Shown one piece after another: positions 26,949-36,923 of a DNA stretch of 64,000 bases. The DNA comes from Pseudonocardia sp. CNS-004 (GTDB lineage Bacteria > Actinomycetota > Actinomycetes > Mycobacteriales > Pseudonocardiaceae). The notes under the pieces are model-generated. The model saw nothing but the letters and a program-made list of their open reading frames with translations. It did not search any database and had not been told where the DNA came from. A program made the position numbers and the translations under genes. The stretch's first letter is position 1. Each line of letters begins with the position of its first letter. The stretch covers positions 62,001 to 126,000 of the forward strand of contig MKJV01000072.1 of the NCBI GenBank assembly GCA_001942185.1. The letters are read 5' to 3'.

Positions 26949-27638
26949 TCACGGGCTGGGTGGGGTGACGAGTCCTTCCCGGATGGCGACGAGCGCCGCC
27001 TGCGTGCGGGACGTCAGCTGCAGCTTCGCGAGGATGTGGCTGACGTGGGTGCGTGCGGTGCGCTCGCTGATGTAGAGCTCGGCCGCGATCTGGTGGTTCG
27101 ACATGCCGCGGGCCACGAGCGCGAGGATCGACCGCTCCCTGGCGGTGAGGGCGGCGAGCCCGGTGGGTGGCGAGACGAGCCTGCGGGTGAGGCGGCCCGC
27201 GACGGTGGGGTCGAGGTGCACCTCGCCCCGGTCGGCCGAGCGGATCGCGGCGGCGACCTCGTCCGGGTCGGCGTCCTTGAGCAGGTAGCCGGAGGCGCCC
27301 GCCTCCAGGGCGGCGTGCACGCGTTCCAGCTCGCCGAAGCTGGTGAGGACGACGACGCGCACGCCGGGGTGGGCGGCGAGCACGGCCCGGATGGCGGCGA
27401 TCCCGTCCATCCGGGGCATCAGCACGTCCATGAGCACGACCTGGGGGAGCCTGCTCTCGGTGGCGAGCCGCTGCAGCTGGTCGAGGGCGTCACGGCCGTC
27501 GACGGCCTCGGCGAGCACCTCGATGCCGGCGGCGCTCTCCAGGTAGGCCGTGAGCCCGCGCCGCACGACCGCGTGGTCGTCGACGACGAGCACCCCGATG
27601 TCGCCGACGGCGTCCGGCGCCGGCGCGGTGTCGCTCAT
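26949..27638 (-). CDS. NarL/FixJ-type response regulator
   Basis: An intact 229-residue two-component regulator. The receiver domain has [19 protein letters not shown] (acidic pair), VVLMDVLMPRMDG (phosphoacceptor Asp near residue 65), VVVLTSFGELERV and the Lys in GYLLKDADPDE. The C-terminal LuxR-type HTH is LTARERSILALVARGMSN and ISERTARTHVSHILAKL. ATGA overlap with the kinase gene upstream shows they form a cognate pair. It is closely similar to the orphan regulator at 53346. The likely target is the divergent ABC operon starting at 29262. Confidence 0.93.
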   Translation of the reverse strand: MSDTAPAPDAVGDIGVLVVDDHAVVRRGLTAYLESAAGIEVLAEAVDGRDALDQLQRLATESRLPQVVLMDVLMPRMDGIAAIRAVLAAHPGVRVVVLTSFGELERVHAALEAGASGYLLKDADPDEVAAAIRSADRGEVHLDPTVAGRLTRRLVSPPTGLAALTARERSILALVARGMSNHQIAAELYISERTARTHVSHILAKLQLTSRTQAALVAIREGLVTPPSP

Positions 27639-28933
27639 CGTGCGGGTCCCGGTCCGCGCACCGGGACGCACACCCGCACGTGACAGCCGCGCCCATCGGG
27701 GTCCGTGCTGCCGATCTCGATCGATCCGCCCCATCGCTCCGCTCGTTCCCGCATCGACACCAGGCCGAGCGCACCGGCCCGGACCTGGGCGGTCAGCCCG
27801 CTGCCGTCGTCGCTGACCTCGACGGTCACCCGGTCCGGCGGACCGCTGGTGCTGATGTGCACCGACGCCCGGGTGGCACCGGCGTGCTTGACGACGTTGT
27901 GCAGCGCCTCCTGCACGACCCGGTACAGGTCCTCCTGCAGCTCGACCGGCAGGTCGCCGACCTCCGCGCTGAGCTGGACGTCCACCTCGACGTCGAGACC
28001 GGAGGTGCCCCGCACCGACTCGGCGTGGCTGCGCACCGCTCCGGCGAGCCCGCGCTCGACCAGCTCCACCGGGTGCAGTTGCAGGACGAGGCCGCGCAGG
28101 TCGGCGAGCGCGGTCTGGGCCAGCTCGAGCAGCTCGTCGGCCACGGCCTGCACGCGTTCGGTGCGGACCGTGCGCCCGGGCGCGACCTGCGCCTGCAACG
28201 CCTTGGCCTGCATCCGCATCGAGAACACCTGCTGGACGACCGAGTCGTGCAGCTCGCGGGCGAGCCGGGCGCGCTCGGCGAGCTGGGCGTCGTGGCGGGA
28301 TCGGGAGAGCAGGTCGGCGGAGTCGACGGCCGTGGCGGCCTGGTCGGCCATCGCCTCGAGGAACTCGACCGCGGCGGCGCCCGGCGGTTCGCCGGGCTTG
28401 TAGAAGGCGTTGAGCACGCCGACGGCGCGGCCGCGCACCACCAGCGGGACGGCGGCGAACGCGTCCCACCCGGGGGCGCCCATGATCCGGTGCAGCGGTT
28501 CCCAGGCCGGGTCGGCCATGATGGTGGCCTTGCGGTGGGGCACGACGATCCGGCGGCAGGATTCGAACGCCTCGACGAACATCATCCGGGCGCCGAGGCG
28601 CCGGCAGTCCTCGAGCCGGTCGGTGAAGTCGTGGGCGTCGGTGAAGCCGGCCTTGCCGACGACCCGCATGGTGCCGCTCTCGACCCGCAGGATCTGCACG
28701 GCCGCGATGTGCTCGGCCTGCACCACCTCGTTGGCGACGACGTCGAGGGTGACCGACAGCGACGCCGCGTCGGCGACGCTAGATGCCGCCCGTGCGATGG
28801 CCGCGAGCCTGCGTTGACCGCGCCGGGCGTCCTCCGGGTCGATGCCGGGCTCCGAACCGGGTTCGAGGGGACCTCCGCATCCTGGGCACCGCGGGACCGC
28901 GACCCGCTCGTTCCGCGTGAGCACTTCTGTCAC
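27635..28933 (-). CDS. Cytoplasmic GAF-domain sensor histidine kinase (NarL-type partner)
   Basis: About 432 residues, with no membrane segment. RCPGCGGPLEPG at the N-terminus looks like half a zinc ribbon. A GAF domain covers about residues 50-200 (SVADAASLSVTLDVVANEVV, then GWDAFAAVPLVVRGRAVGVL). The H-box is RLARELHDSVVQQVFSM, the HisKA_3 type. The ATPase domain has VVQEALHNVVKHA, VSDDGSGL and ALGLVSMRERAERWGGS. The GTG at 28933 (VTEVLTRNERVAV) was chosen because GAAGGGG precedes it; 28957 is the alternative. It senses an internal signal or ligand. Operon with the response regulator and IclR gene. Confidence 0.9.
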   Translation of the reverse strand: MTEVLTRNERVAVPRCPGCGGPLEPGSEPGIDPEDARRGQRRLAAIARAASSVADAASLSVTLDVVANEVVQAEHIAAVQILRVESGTMRVVGKAGFTDAHDFTDRLEDCRRLGARMMFVEAFESCRRIVVPHRKATIMADPAWEPLHRIMGAPGWDAFAAVPLVVRGRAVGVLNAFYKPGEPPGAAAVEFLEAMADQAATAVDSADLLSRSRHDAQLAERARLARELHDSVVQQVFSMRMQAKALQAQVAPGRTVRTERVQAVADELLELAQTALADLRGLVLQLHPVELVERGLAGAVRSHAESVRGTSGLDVEVDVQLSAEVGDLPVELQEDLYRVVQEALHNVVKHAGATRASVHISTSGPPDRVTVEVSDDGSGLTAQVRAGALGLVSMRERAERWGGSIEIGSTDPDGRGCHVRVCVPVRGPGPAR

Positions 28934-29261
28934 GCCGACCCCTTCGTCTGCGTTCACCGGCGATCCGCGGCCATGTCCGATGGGCCGGAGATCGGGTCCA
29001 GTCTCACCATTGCGGGAGGCAGGTCACAAGTGTTGGGGGCCTCGTGGCCGAGGTCGTCCGCGGCGGCCCATGCGGCGTACGACATATGTCCGAGACCGGC
29101 CAGGAGATGCGGCGGTGGGGGAGAACATGTCTTCCGTCCCGCGAAACCTCCCTGCAACCCGGGTCGCCACTCGCAAGAGGCTGGGCGGGCCCGGGGTGAG
29201 CCCGGTCACCGTGCGGTGGCCCGCCCTCGCCCGCGGGCCGGCGACCGAACGGGAGTCCTAC
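28934..29261. promoter_or_regulatory. Divergent control region between the kinase and the first ABC operon
   Basis: These 328 bp contain no convincing gene. GACATATGTC at 29081-29090 is a perfect 10-bp palindrome, and related CATGTC half-sites occur near 28972 and 29127. They are candidate sites for the response regulator or IclR protein encoded to the left. Promoters for both directions must lie here. Confidence 0.5.
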
Positions 29262-30872
29262 GTGAGACGACGCACGCACGTGGCACCACTGCTGACCGCC
29301 GCGCTCCTCCTCATGGCGGCATGCGGGGGCGGCGGCGGTGGCGGGGCGGCCGGGCCGGCAGCGCCCGCAGGGCCACCGCAACGCGGCGGCGAGGTCACCG
29401 TGCTCGAGAACGCTTCGTTCGCCGGTGGTTGGCCGACCGGGCTCGACCCGGCCACGAACACCACCGGCGGCGCCAACATCGCGCAGATGAGCGCCATCTA
29501 CGGCGGGCTCTTCCGGCTGCAGGCGGCCGACGACGGGACCGGTGCCGAGGTCGTGCCCCACCAGGCCGAGAGCTACGAGCTGCTCGACGGCGGCACCACG
29601 GTGCGGATCACGATCCGGGAGGGGTTGCGGTTCACCGACGGCACCCCGTTCGACGCCGAGGCGGTGGCGTTCAACTTCCGGCGGGCCGTCGACTCGCCGT
29701 GCACCTGCTCGCCGACGTGGCCGCTCGCCGAGAACGGGATCACGACCGACGGCCCGCGCACCGTCGTGCTGACGTTCACCCGGCCCTTCGCCGCGGTGAT
29801 CAACGCGTTCCCGGCCACGAACGTCAACTGGATCGCCTCGCCGACGGCCCTGGAGCAGATGGGCGAGGACCAGTTCGCGCTGGAGCCGGTGGGGGCCGGC
29901 CCGTTCACGGTGGTGTCCAACCAGCTCAGCTCGGAGCTCGTGCTCGAACGCAACCCGGAGTACTTCAAGGAGGGCCTGCCCTACCTCGACCGGCTCACCT
30001 TCCAGTCGATCGGCGGTGACCAGCCCGCCTACCAGGCGTTGCTCGCCGGCCAGGCGCAGGCCTACGAGGGCCTCAACACCACGCCCCTGTTGGAGCAGGC
30101 CCAGGAGGGCGGGCGCATCTCGGTGACGGTGCAGCCGCCCACGTCGCCCTACGTCGTGCAGCTGAACACCGGGCGCGCTCCGTTCGACGACCAGCGCGCC
30201 CGCGAGGCGATCTACCACGCCACCGACTTCGGCGCGATCGCGCAGGGCCTGTTCCGCGGCCGCTACCCGGTGAGCCAGAGCTTCACCGGCCCCGGCGGCC
30301 TGTTCCACCAGGAGACCGTGGAGGGCTACCCGGCCCACGACCCCGCACGCGCGCAGGCGCTCGTCACCGAGCTCGGCGGGCTCACCGTCACCCTCGGCAC
30401 GCTCAAGGGCTACGTGGCCGAGCAGGTGATGACGGCACTGCAGACGCAGTGGCAGGAGGCCGGTATCACCGTGCAGATCGAGAGCTACGAGCTCTCGACG
30501 CTCATCGGTGAGTTCAACTCCGGCGAGTGGGACTCGATGCTGCAGACCGCGGGAGCGTGGGACCCGGCGGCCGGGGTCGGCGTGGGCTTCCGGTTCTCGT
30601 CGGACTCCCCGTTCACCGGCGTCAAGGACCCGCAGCTGGACACCCTGCTCGACACCGCGGAGGCCACGCTCGACCCGGCGGAGCGCGAGAGGCTCTACGA
30701 CGAGGCGGGGCGCTACATCAGCGACCACGCCTACGCCCCGTTCGGCCTGGCGTTCGCCCCCGCCAACCTCGCGACGGAAGGGGTCTACGGACCGGGCCTG
30801 ACCACGAAGATCCCGCCGATCGTCGTCAACACCGGGGTCCTCTGGGACGAGGTGTGGAGGGCCCCGCAATGA
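29262..30872 (+). CDS. Peptide-type ABC transporter substrate-binding lipoprotein 1
   Basis: An intact 536-residue family 5 extracellular solute-binding protein (Dpp/Opp/Nik type). The signal peptide PLLTAALLLMAACGGGGGG contains a lipobox ending in Cys, so it is anchored outside the membrane. The Gly-rich linker is followed by RGGEVTVLENASFAGGW. Family motifs include VRITIREGLRFTDGTPFDAE, VGAGPFTVVSNQLSSEL and FDDQRAREAIYHATD. The start is GTG 29262 with GGGAG upstream. It is the first gene of a five-gene importer operon; ligand unknown, peptides or other small organics. Confidence 0.93.
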   Translation: MRRRTHVAPLLTAALLLMAACGGGGGGGAAGPAAPAGPPQRGGEVTVLENASFAGGWPTGLDPATNTTGGANIAQMSAIYGGLFRLQAADDGTGAEVVPHQAESYELLDGGTTVRITIREGLRFTDGTPFDAEAVAFNFRRAVDSPCTCSPTWPLAENGITTDGPRTVVLTFTRPFAAVINAFPATNVNWIASPTALEQMGEDQFALEPVGAGPFTVVSNQLSSELVLERNPEYFKEGLPYLDRLTFQSIGGDQPAYQALLAGQAQAYEGLNTTPLLEQAQEGGRISVTVQPPTSPYVVQLNTGRAPFDDQRAREAIYHATDFGAIAQGLFRGRYPVSQSFTGPGGLFHQETVEGYPAHDPARAQALVTELGGLTVTLGTLKGYVAEQVMTALQTQWQEAGITVQIESYELSTLIGEFNSGEWDSMLQTAGAWDPAAGVGVGFRFSSDSPFTGVKDPQLDTLLDTAEATLDPAERERLYDEAGRYISDHAYAPFGLAFAPANLATEGVYGPGLTTKIPPIVVNTGVLWDEVWRAPQ

Positions 30873-31866
30873 CGGCCGCTGTGACGGCTCGCCCGCGCTG
30901 GTCGGCCCCGCCGAGCCTGCGGCTGGCCGGCAGGCGCCTGCTGATGGTTGTCCCGATCATCCTCGGCGTGAGCGTCCTGACGTTCTGGGTGCTCGATCTG
31001 ATCCCCGGCAACGCCGCCCAGCAGCTGCTCGGGCCGGAGGCCACGCCCGAGCAGCTGCGGGCGCTGGAGCTGGAGCTGGGGCTGGACCGGCCCGCGGTGC
31101 TGCGCTACCTCGACTGGCTCGGCGGTGCGGTCACCGGCGACCTGGGCACCTCACTGGTGAACAGCCAGCCGGTCACCGGTCTGATCGCCGAGCGGATGGC
31201 CGTTACCGCGGAGCTGGTGGCGCTCGCCTTCGTCGTCTCGCTCGGGCTGGCCGTGCCGGTGGCGCTCCTGGCGGCGTACCGGCCGAACCGGCTCTTCGAC
31301 CGGGTGAGCATGCTGATCAGCATCACCGGCCTCTCGGTGGCCAACTACGTGCTCGCGCTGCTGCTGGTGCTGGTGTTCGCGGTGGAGCTGACGCTGTTCC
31401 CGGCGATCGGGTTCGTGCCCTTGTCGGAGGGGGTGGGGGCGAACCTGCACTCGCTGGCGCTCCCGGCCGCCGCGATCGCGTTCCCGCTGTTCTGCTTCTA
31501 CACCCGGTTCCTGCGCGGGGACCTCGTCGACCAGTTGCAGGGCGAGGACTACGTCACCACGCCGCGGGCCAAGGGATCGGACCGTGGCAGGTGCTGCTGC
31601 GCCACGCCTTCCGCAACTCGGCGTTCGGCCTGATCACCGTGGTGGGCCTGAACCTCGGCACGTTGCTGGGCGGCACCGTGATCGTCGAGCAGATCTTCGC
31701 ACTGCCCGGGATGGGGCAGCTGATGCTCCAGGCGATCAACACCCGCGACTCCACCGTGGTGCAGGGCTGCGTCGTGGTGTTCGCCGTGGTCGCCGTGCTG
31801 GCCAACCTGGCCGCCGACCTGCTCTACGCCGTGCTCGACCCGAGGATCCGCTATGGCAGTCGTTGA
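30869..31866 (+). CDS. Peptide-type ABC transporter permease 1 (DppB-like, frameshifted)
   Basis: About 332 residues with six predicted helices. The N-terminal helix is MVVPIILGVSVLTFWVLDLI, followed by a large external loop with PGNAAQQLLGPEATPEQL, as in DppB proteins. The EAA loop region AKGIGPWQVLLRHAFRNS contacts the ATPase. The frame breaks in GGG at 31573; one extra base (GGGG) gives KGIGPWQ. ATGA overlap with the binding protein. The end LLYAVLDPRIRYGSR overlaps the next gene by 14 bases. Confidence 0.9.
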
Positions 31867-32722
31867 GGCGGGGCCCGTGCTCGTCGAGCCCGACGGGGCC
31901 CGGCGGACGGGGAACCTGGCGCGCAACCTCGAGGTCGCGTTGCCCGCAGGCGGGCTGGTGCTCATCGCCGCCGCGTGCTTCCTCGGCCCGCTGGTGCTCC
32001 CGGTGCCGCCGCCGGTCGGGGGCAGCGTGCTCGACTCCTACCTCGACGCGGGGTCGCCGGGGCACCTGCTGGGCACCGACCCGAACGGCAACGACATCCT
32101 CTCCCGCATCCTGCACGGCGGTCGCTCGTCGCTCGTCGTGGCCGTCGCCGTGAACGTGCTCGGGCTGCTGGTCGGCGGCACGCTCGGGGCGCTGTCCGGC
32201 TACGTCGGGGGCGCGGTCGACACCGTGATCATGCGGGTGCTGGACGTGCTGATCGCGTTCCCGTCGCTCGTGCTCACCCTCGCCGTGGCGCAGAGCCTCG
32301 GTGCGAGCCAGACCAACACGATCCTCGCGCTCGCCTTCTTCTCGATCCCCGCGTTCGCGCGGATCTCCCGCGCGGCCACGCTGCGGCTGCGTGAGCTGCC
32401 GTTCATGGCGGCCGCGCGGCTCGCCGGCACCCCGGGGTGGCGGGTGCTGCTGCGCCACATCGCCCCGAACATCACCCCGCAGCTGATCACGTTCGGCATG
32501 CTCGGGATGGGCATCGTCATGGTCATCGAGGGGGCCTTGTCCTTCCTCGGGCTGGGCATCCCGCTCCCTGCCCCGAGCTGGGGCAACATGATCTCGCAGG
32601 GCCAGCAGAGCCTGTCGGCCACACCGATGCTGGTGGTGTGGCCGTGCGCGGCGCTGTTCGTCACGGTGCTCGCGTTCAACCTGCTCGGCGAGACGCTGCG
32701 CGCCCGGTGGAGCGGTCGGTGA
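31853..32722 (+). CDS. Peptide-type ABC transporter permease 2 (DppC-like)
   Basis: An intact 289-residue second permease. GTDPNGNDILSRILHGGRSS is the DppC signature between helix 1 and the core. AAARLAGTPGWRVLLRHIAP is the EAA loop. GALSFLGLGIPLPAPSWGNM is the highly conserved C-terminal motif. It overlaps the permease before it (14 bases) and the ATPase after it (GTGA), so the membrane heterodimer and ATPases are made together. Confidence 0.93.
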   Translation: MAVVEAGPVLVEPDGARRTGNLARNLEVALPAGGLVLIAAACFLGPLVLPVPPPVGGSVLDSYLDAGSPGHLLGTDPNGNDILSRILHGGRSSLVVAVAVNVLGLLVGGTLGALSGYVGGAVDTVIMRVLDVLIAFPSLVLTLAVAQSLGASQTNTILALAFFSIPAFARISRAATLRLRELPFMAAARLAGTPGWRVLLRHIAPNITPQLITFGMLGMGIVMVIEGALSFLGLGIPLPAPSWGNMISQGQQSLSATPMLVVWPCAALFVTVLAFNLLGETLRARWSGR

Positions 32723-33740
32723 CCGCGGGGCAGGTGGCGGCCGACGCCGAATCGGTGGTGCCGCAGCACCCGCCGGCACCGCTGCTGGAGGTGACCGACC
32801 TGCGGGTGCGCTTCAGCCGGGCCGGCCGCACCGTCCACGCCGTGAACGGGCTGTCCTACCGCCTCGCGGCCGGCCGGATGCTCGCCGTCATCGGCGAGTC
32901 CGGGTCGGGCAAGAGCGTGAGCTCCCGGGCGCTGATGGGGCTGCTCCCGCCGACGGCGCAGGTGAGCGGGTCGGCGCGGTTCGACGGCGCCGAGCTGGTC
33001 GGCCTGCCGGAGCGGGAGATGCGCCGCCACCGCGGCGCCGACATCGCGATGGTGTTCCAGGACCCGGCCCGCTCGCTCAACCCGACGATGCGGGTCGGCG
33101 CCCAGATCACCGAGGCGGTGCGGGCGCACGCGCAGGTGGACCGGGGTGCGGCGAAGGCGCGGGCGATCGAGCTGCTGACGCTCGTCCGGCTGCCCGCACC
33201 GGAGCGGCGCTTCCACGAGTACCCCCACCAGCTCTCCGGCGGGATGCGGCAGCGCGTGATGATCGCCATCGCGCTCGCGGGACGGCCGCGGCTGCTCGTC
33301 GCCGACGAGGCCACCAGCGCGCTCGACGTCACCACGCAGGCGCAGATCATGGAGCTGCTCGTCGAGCTGCAGCAGGAGCTGGCCATGGCGGTCATCCTGA
33401 TCAGCCACGACCTGGCGCTCGCCGCGAGCTACGCCGACGACGTCGTCGTGATGTACGGCGGCCGGGCCGTGGAACGGGCCCCGTCGGCCACGCTGTTCGC
33501 GTCGGTGCGGATGCCCTACACCCGTGCCCTGCTCGGCGCGATCCCGCTGCTGGAACGCGAGGCGCACACGCAGCTGCCGGTGGTGGCGGGCCAGCCGCCG
33601 GACCCGGCCGACCTGCCGTCGGGGTGCCCGTTCCGGCCGCGCTGCGCCTCGGCCACCGACGACTGCGCCACGGCACCACCGTTCACCGAGCACGAGCCGG
33701 ACCACTGGTGGGCGTGCTGGCACGCGAGCGGGCGCCTTGA
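32719..33740 (+). CDS. Peptide-type ABC transporter ATPase 1 (DppD-like, frameshifted at its end)
   Basis: About 340 residues. Walker A is IGESGSGKSVSSRALMGL, the Q-loop VFQDPARSLNP, the signature [16 protein letters not shown], Walker B LLVADEATSALD and the switch ISHDLALA. The C-terminal oligopeptide/dipeptide extension SGCPFRPRCASATDDC has the Cys cluster seen in this group. The frame runs on without stop through the next genes; the natural TGA at 33738-33740 is reached by one missing base just before it, giving exactly 341 codons. GTG start at 32719 overlaps the permease stop. Confidence 0.9.
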
Positions 33741-33793
33741 AGGCCCGCGAGCGCCGCAGCGGAGCGGAGGCCATCGGGCACGGGGGAGGCAGG

Positions 33794-34933
33794 ATGACGA
33801 CGGCGAGACAGCCGGCAGCGACGGAGACCGCACAGCGGGACCGCCCGGTCGGCAGGCCGCTGCTCTCGGCCCGCAACATCGTGCAGGAGTTCCCGGTGCG
33901 CGGCGCCGGCGGCCTGCGCGGCGGGATCGTGCACGCCGTGTCGGACGTGTCGTTCGACGTGCACGCGGGGGAGACCGTCGGCGTCGTCGGCGAGACCGGC
34001 TCGGGCAAGTCGACGCTCGCGCGCTCGCTGGTGCAGGCGCCGCGGCCGAAGTCGGGCGAGGTTCACTTCCAGGGCTCCGACCTGGTGCGGCTGCGTGGCC
34101 GTGCACTGGTGGCGGCGCGCCGCCACGTGCAGATGGTCTACCAGGACCCGTTCGGCTCGCTGAACCCGCGCTGGCGGGTGACGGAGCTGGTCGAGGAACC
34201 GCTTCTCGGGTACGGCGTGAAGGGCGCCGAGCGGCGTCGTCGCAGGGTCGGGGAGCTGCTCGACCTCGTCGGTCTCGACCCGTCGGTCTTCGGGAAGCGC
34301 AGGCCGCGCGAGCTGTCGGGTGGCCAGTGCCAGCGGGTGGCGATCGCCCGCGCGATCGCCCTCGACCCGGCGCTGGTGATCTGCGACGAGGCCGTGTCCT
34401 CGCTCGACGTGCTGATCCAGGCGCAGGTGCTGAACCTGTTCGAGCGGCTGCGCTCGGAGCTGGGGCTGTCGTACGTGTTCATCGCGCACGATCTCGCGAC
34501 GGTCAGGCAGGTGAGCGACCGGGTGGCCGTGATGCACCTCGGGCAGCTCGCCGAGGTCGGGCCCGCCGACGCGCTGTACCGGGCGCCGCTGCACCCCTAC
34601 ACGGCCGCGTTGCTGGCGTCGGTGCCGGGGCTCGACCCGGCCACCGGGCGGGCCCGGCGCCCGGTGCCGCTGCGCGGGGAGCCGCCCTCGCCGCTGGACC
34701 CGCCGAGCGGCTGCCGGTTCCGCACGCGCTGCCCGCGTGCCCAGGCCCGGTGTGCCACCGAGGAACCCGCGTTGCAGGAGCGGGCGGCGGGGCACAGCGT
34801 CTCGTGTCATTTCCCGCTCGACGCGCCGGCGCACGCGGGTGGCGAACCGCGACATCTGACCCGCTCCGCGCCCGACGCCTCGGCGGGACCCGGCGGACAT
34901 CTGCAGGTCGAGCCTCATGCCGGGCCTTCCTAG
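33794..34933 (+). CDS. Peptide-type ABC transporter ATPase 2 (DppF-like)
   Basis: An intact 379-residue ATPase pairing with the preceding one. Walker A is VVGETGSGKSTLARSLVQA, the Q-loop MVYQDPFGSLNP, the signature RELSGGQCQRVAIARAI, Walker B LVICDEAVSSLD and the switch IAHDLATV. The C-terminus has the Cys-containing SGCRFRTRCPRAQARC motif plus a 40-residue low-complexity tail (HLTRSAPDASAGPGGH). The ATG at 33794 has GGGGGAGG upstream. It is the last gene of the first importer operon. Confidence 0.93.
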   Translation: MTTARQPAATETAQRDRPVGRPLLSARNIVQEFPVRGAGGLRGGIVHAVSDVSFDVHAGETVGVVGETGSGKSTLARSLVQAPRPKSGEVHFQGSDLVRLRGRALVAARRHVQMVYQDPFGSLNPRWRVTELVEEPLLGYGVKGAERRRRRVGELLDLVGLDPSVFGKRRPRELSGGQCQRVAIARAIALDPALVICDEAVSSLDVLIQAQVLNLFERLRSELGLSYVFIAHDLATVRQVSDRVAVMHLGQLAEVGPADALYRAPLHPYTAALLASVPGLDPATGRARRPVPLRGEPPSPLDPPSGCRFRTRCPRAQARCATEEPALQERAAGHSVSCHFPLDAPAHAGGEPRHLTRSAPDASAGPGGHLQVEPHAGPS

Positions 34934-34986
34934 CATCCGAAACGGACAGCCGGCATGGACGCCGTCAGAGAGTGGGTTCCCCCCCG

Positions 34987-36069
34987 ATGCATGACATCTC
35001 CCCGCCCCACCCCCATCGTCATCGGCACCGCAGGCCCTTCGGTCGAGCCGTCAGCACGCTCGCCGCGGGGCTCGCCCTGCTTCTCGCGGGCTGCGGCGGC
35101 GCGGCGCCGTCGAGTGATGCGCCTGGTGGGGGCCAGCCGACCCCCGTCACGTTCTTGAACGTCATCCCCATCGAGAGCCTGACCTACACCCCGGAGATCA
35201 TCGCCAAGGCGAGTGGCCACTTCGCTGCCGAAGGCCTCGACGTCCAGTTCCAGGTGACGCGGGGCAGCGCCCAGGCGATCCAGACGGTCATCGCCGGCGG
35301 CGCGCAGATCACGCGGGTCGGGGACACCGAGATGATGGTCGCCACCGGGGAGCGGGGCGCCCCGGTCAAGGCCGTCGCGCAGCCGTCACAGGCGTCGACG
35401 TTGCGCGTCCTCTCGTCCGCGGAACGTCCGGTCGCGACGCCGCAGGACATGCGGGGCAAGATGATCGGCATCCCGTCCGAGGGCGGCACCAGCGAGACGC
35501 TGGTGGACACCCTCGCCACCTCCGCGGGCCTCACCGACACCGACCTGTCCAAGCAGGTCGTGGGGCTGAGCCCGGGTGTGTTCGACCTGGTGAAGCAGGG
35601 CCGGATCGACGCCTACCTCGTCGCGATGGACGCCTCGGTCGTGGTGAAGCAGCAGGAGCCGGGCGCGGTGGTACTGGATCCGGCGCAGTTCATCGCGGGT
35701 GGCACCCAGGTCTACATGACCTCGCAGGAGACGCTCGACGACCCCACGAAGCGCGACGTCGTGCAGCGCTACCTGCGCGCGATCAAGGCCGCCATGGAGC
35801 AGGTGATCGCCGACGAGCCACTCGACGAGACCCTGGAGCTGCTCGGCTCGGAGTACGACATCCCGGTCCTGAAGCAGCCCGAGGTGGCGAAGGAGACGCT
35901 GCGCACGTACATCGCGAGCTGGCAGGCCAACGAGGGCGCGCTGCTGGAGACCCCGGCGGACAAGTGGACGGCCATCTACGAGGAGGCCGTCGGGGTGGGA
36001 CAACTGCCTGCCGGGCTGGATCCGAGCGCGTGGTTCACCAACGAGCTGCTGCCTGGGGCGTCGTCGTGA
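34987..36069 (+). CDS. NMT1/SsuA-type ABC transporter binding lipoprotein
   Basis: An intact 360-residue substrate-binding protein of the nitrate/taurine/thiamine-precursor group. [20 protein letters not shown] is the lipoprotein signal. [18 protein letters not shown] and [20 protein letters not shown] are the typical opening of the ligand domain; [20 protein letters not shown] is the hinge region. The frame is open far upstream, but the lipoprotein signal fixes the start at ATG 34987. GTGA overlap with the ATPase. Ligand unknown; sulfonates, aromatic acids or pyrimidines are all known for this group. Confidence 0.9.
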   Translation: MHDISPPHPHRHRHRRPFGRAVSTLAAGLALLLAGCGGAAPSSDAPGGGQPTPVTFLNVIPIESLTYTPEIIAKASGHFAAEGLDVQFQVTRGSAQAIQTVIAGGAQITRVGDTEMMVATGERGAPVKAVAQPSQASTLRVLSSAERPVATPQDMRGKMIGIPSEGGTSETLVDTLATSAGLTDTDLSKQVVGLSPGVFDLVKQGRIDAYLVAMDASVVVKQQEPGAVVLDPAQFIAGGTQVYMTSQETLDDPTKRDVVQRYLRAIKAAMEQVIADEPLDETLELLGSEYDIPVLKQPEVAKETLRTYIASWQANEGALLETPADKWTAIYEEAVGVGQLPAGLDPSAWFTNELLPGASS

Positions 36070-36923
36070 CCCGCGGGTCGCACGCCGAGGCCGTCGACGA
36101 CGTGGGCACCGATGGCGCCGCAGAGGAGGTCGCCGAGAACGCCGAGTTGGAGCTGCGCGGGGTCGACAAGATCTACCGGGCTCGCAGCGGCGCGACGACA
36201 CAGGCGCTGCAGGACATCTCGCTGTCGGTGCGCGCAGGCGAGTTCATCTCGCTCGTCGGCCGCTCGGGATGCGGCAAGACCACGCTGCTGCGGATCCTCG
36301 CCGGCCTGGTGAGCCCCAGCAGCGGCCAGGTGCTCACCGGGGGTCGGGACCTGTGGCAGGGCGGCCGGCGCGACCTCGCGGCGTCGGCGCGGTTCGGACT
36401 GGTGTTCCAGGACGCGAACCTCTTCCCGTGGTTCTCGGTGGAGGACAACATCGCGCTGCCGCTCAAGCTGCGCGGGGTGGACAAGCGGACCCGCCGGGCC
36501 CGCGCCGCCGAACTCTGTGACCTGGTCGGCCTCAGCGGGTTCGAGAAGTCGCTGCCGCGGGAGCTGTCGGGCGGGATGCGGCAGCGGGCCGCGATCGCGC
36601 GGGCGTTGTCCTACGACCCGTCGATCCTGCTGATGGACGAGCCGTTCGGGGCGCTCGACGCGCTGACCCGGGACCGGATGAACCTGGAGCTGCAGAAGAT
36701 CTCCGTCGTCACGGGCGCGACCGTCGTCTTCGTGACGCACTCGATCACCGAGGCCGTATTCCTCGCCGACCGGGTGGTGCTGCTGTCTCCGCGGCCGGGG
36801 CGGATCCGGTCGGTGACCGGTGTGGAGTTCCCGAGGCCGCGTTCGCTGGACGTGGAGAGCGAACCGGCCTTCCAGGATGTCGTGCGGCGGTTGCGACACG
36901 AGCTCGACGAGGAGGGCGGCTGA
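36066..36923 (+). CDS. SsuB/TauB-type ABC transporter ATPase
   Basis: An intact 285-residue ATPase. Walker A is [19 protein letters not shown], the Q-loop [16 protein letters not shown], the signature [17 protein letters not shown], Walker [18 protein letters not shown] and the switch [15 protein letters not shown], all in the nitrate/sulfonate form. The N-terminal 30 residues ([20 protein letters not shown]) are an acidic extension. GTG start overlaps the binding-protein stop and its TGA overlaps the permease ATG. Confidence 0.93.
   Translation: MTRGSHAEAVDDVGTDGAAEEVAENAELELRGVDKIYRARSGATTQALQDISLSVRAGEFISLVGRSGCGKTTLLRILAGLVSPSSGQVLTGGRDLWQGGRRDLAASARFGLVFQDANLFPWFSVEDNIALPLKLRGVDKRTRRARAAELCDLVGLSGFEKSLPRELSGGMRQRAAIARALSYDPSILLMDEPFGALDALTRDRMNLELQKISVVTGATVVFVTHSITEAVFLADRVVLLSPRPGRIRSVTGVEFPRPRSLDVESEPAFQDVVRRLRHELDEEGG

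Noticed and set aside
32437..36069. A 1210-codon open frame on the + strand, which would be a giant fusion of ATPase and binding protein
   Set aside because: It joins a permease shadow, the DppD-like ATPase, a non-protein-like stretch over the DppF-like gene and the SsuA-like lipoprotein. The lipoprotein signal at 34987 and a lost DppD stop explain it better.
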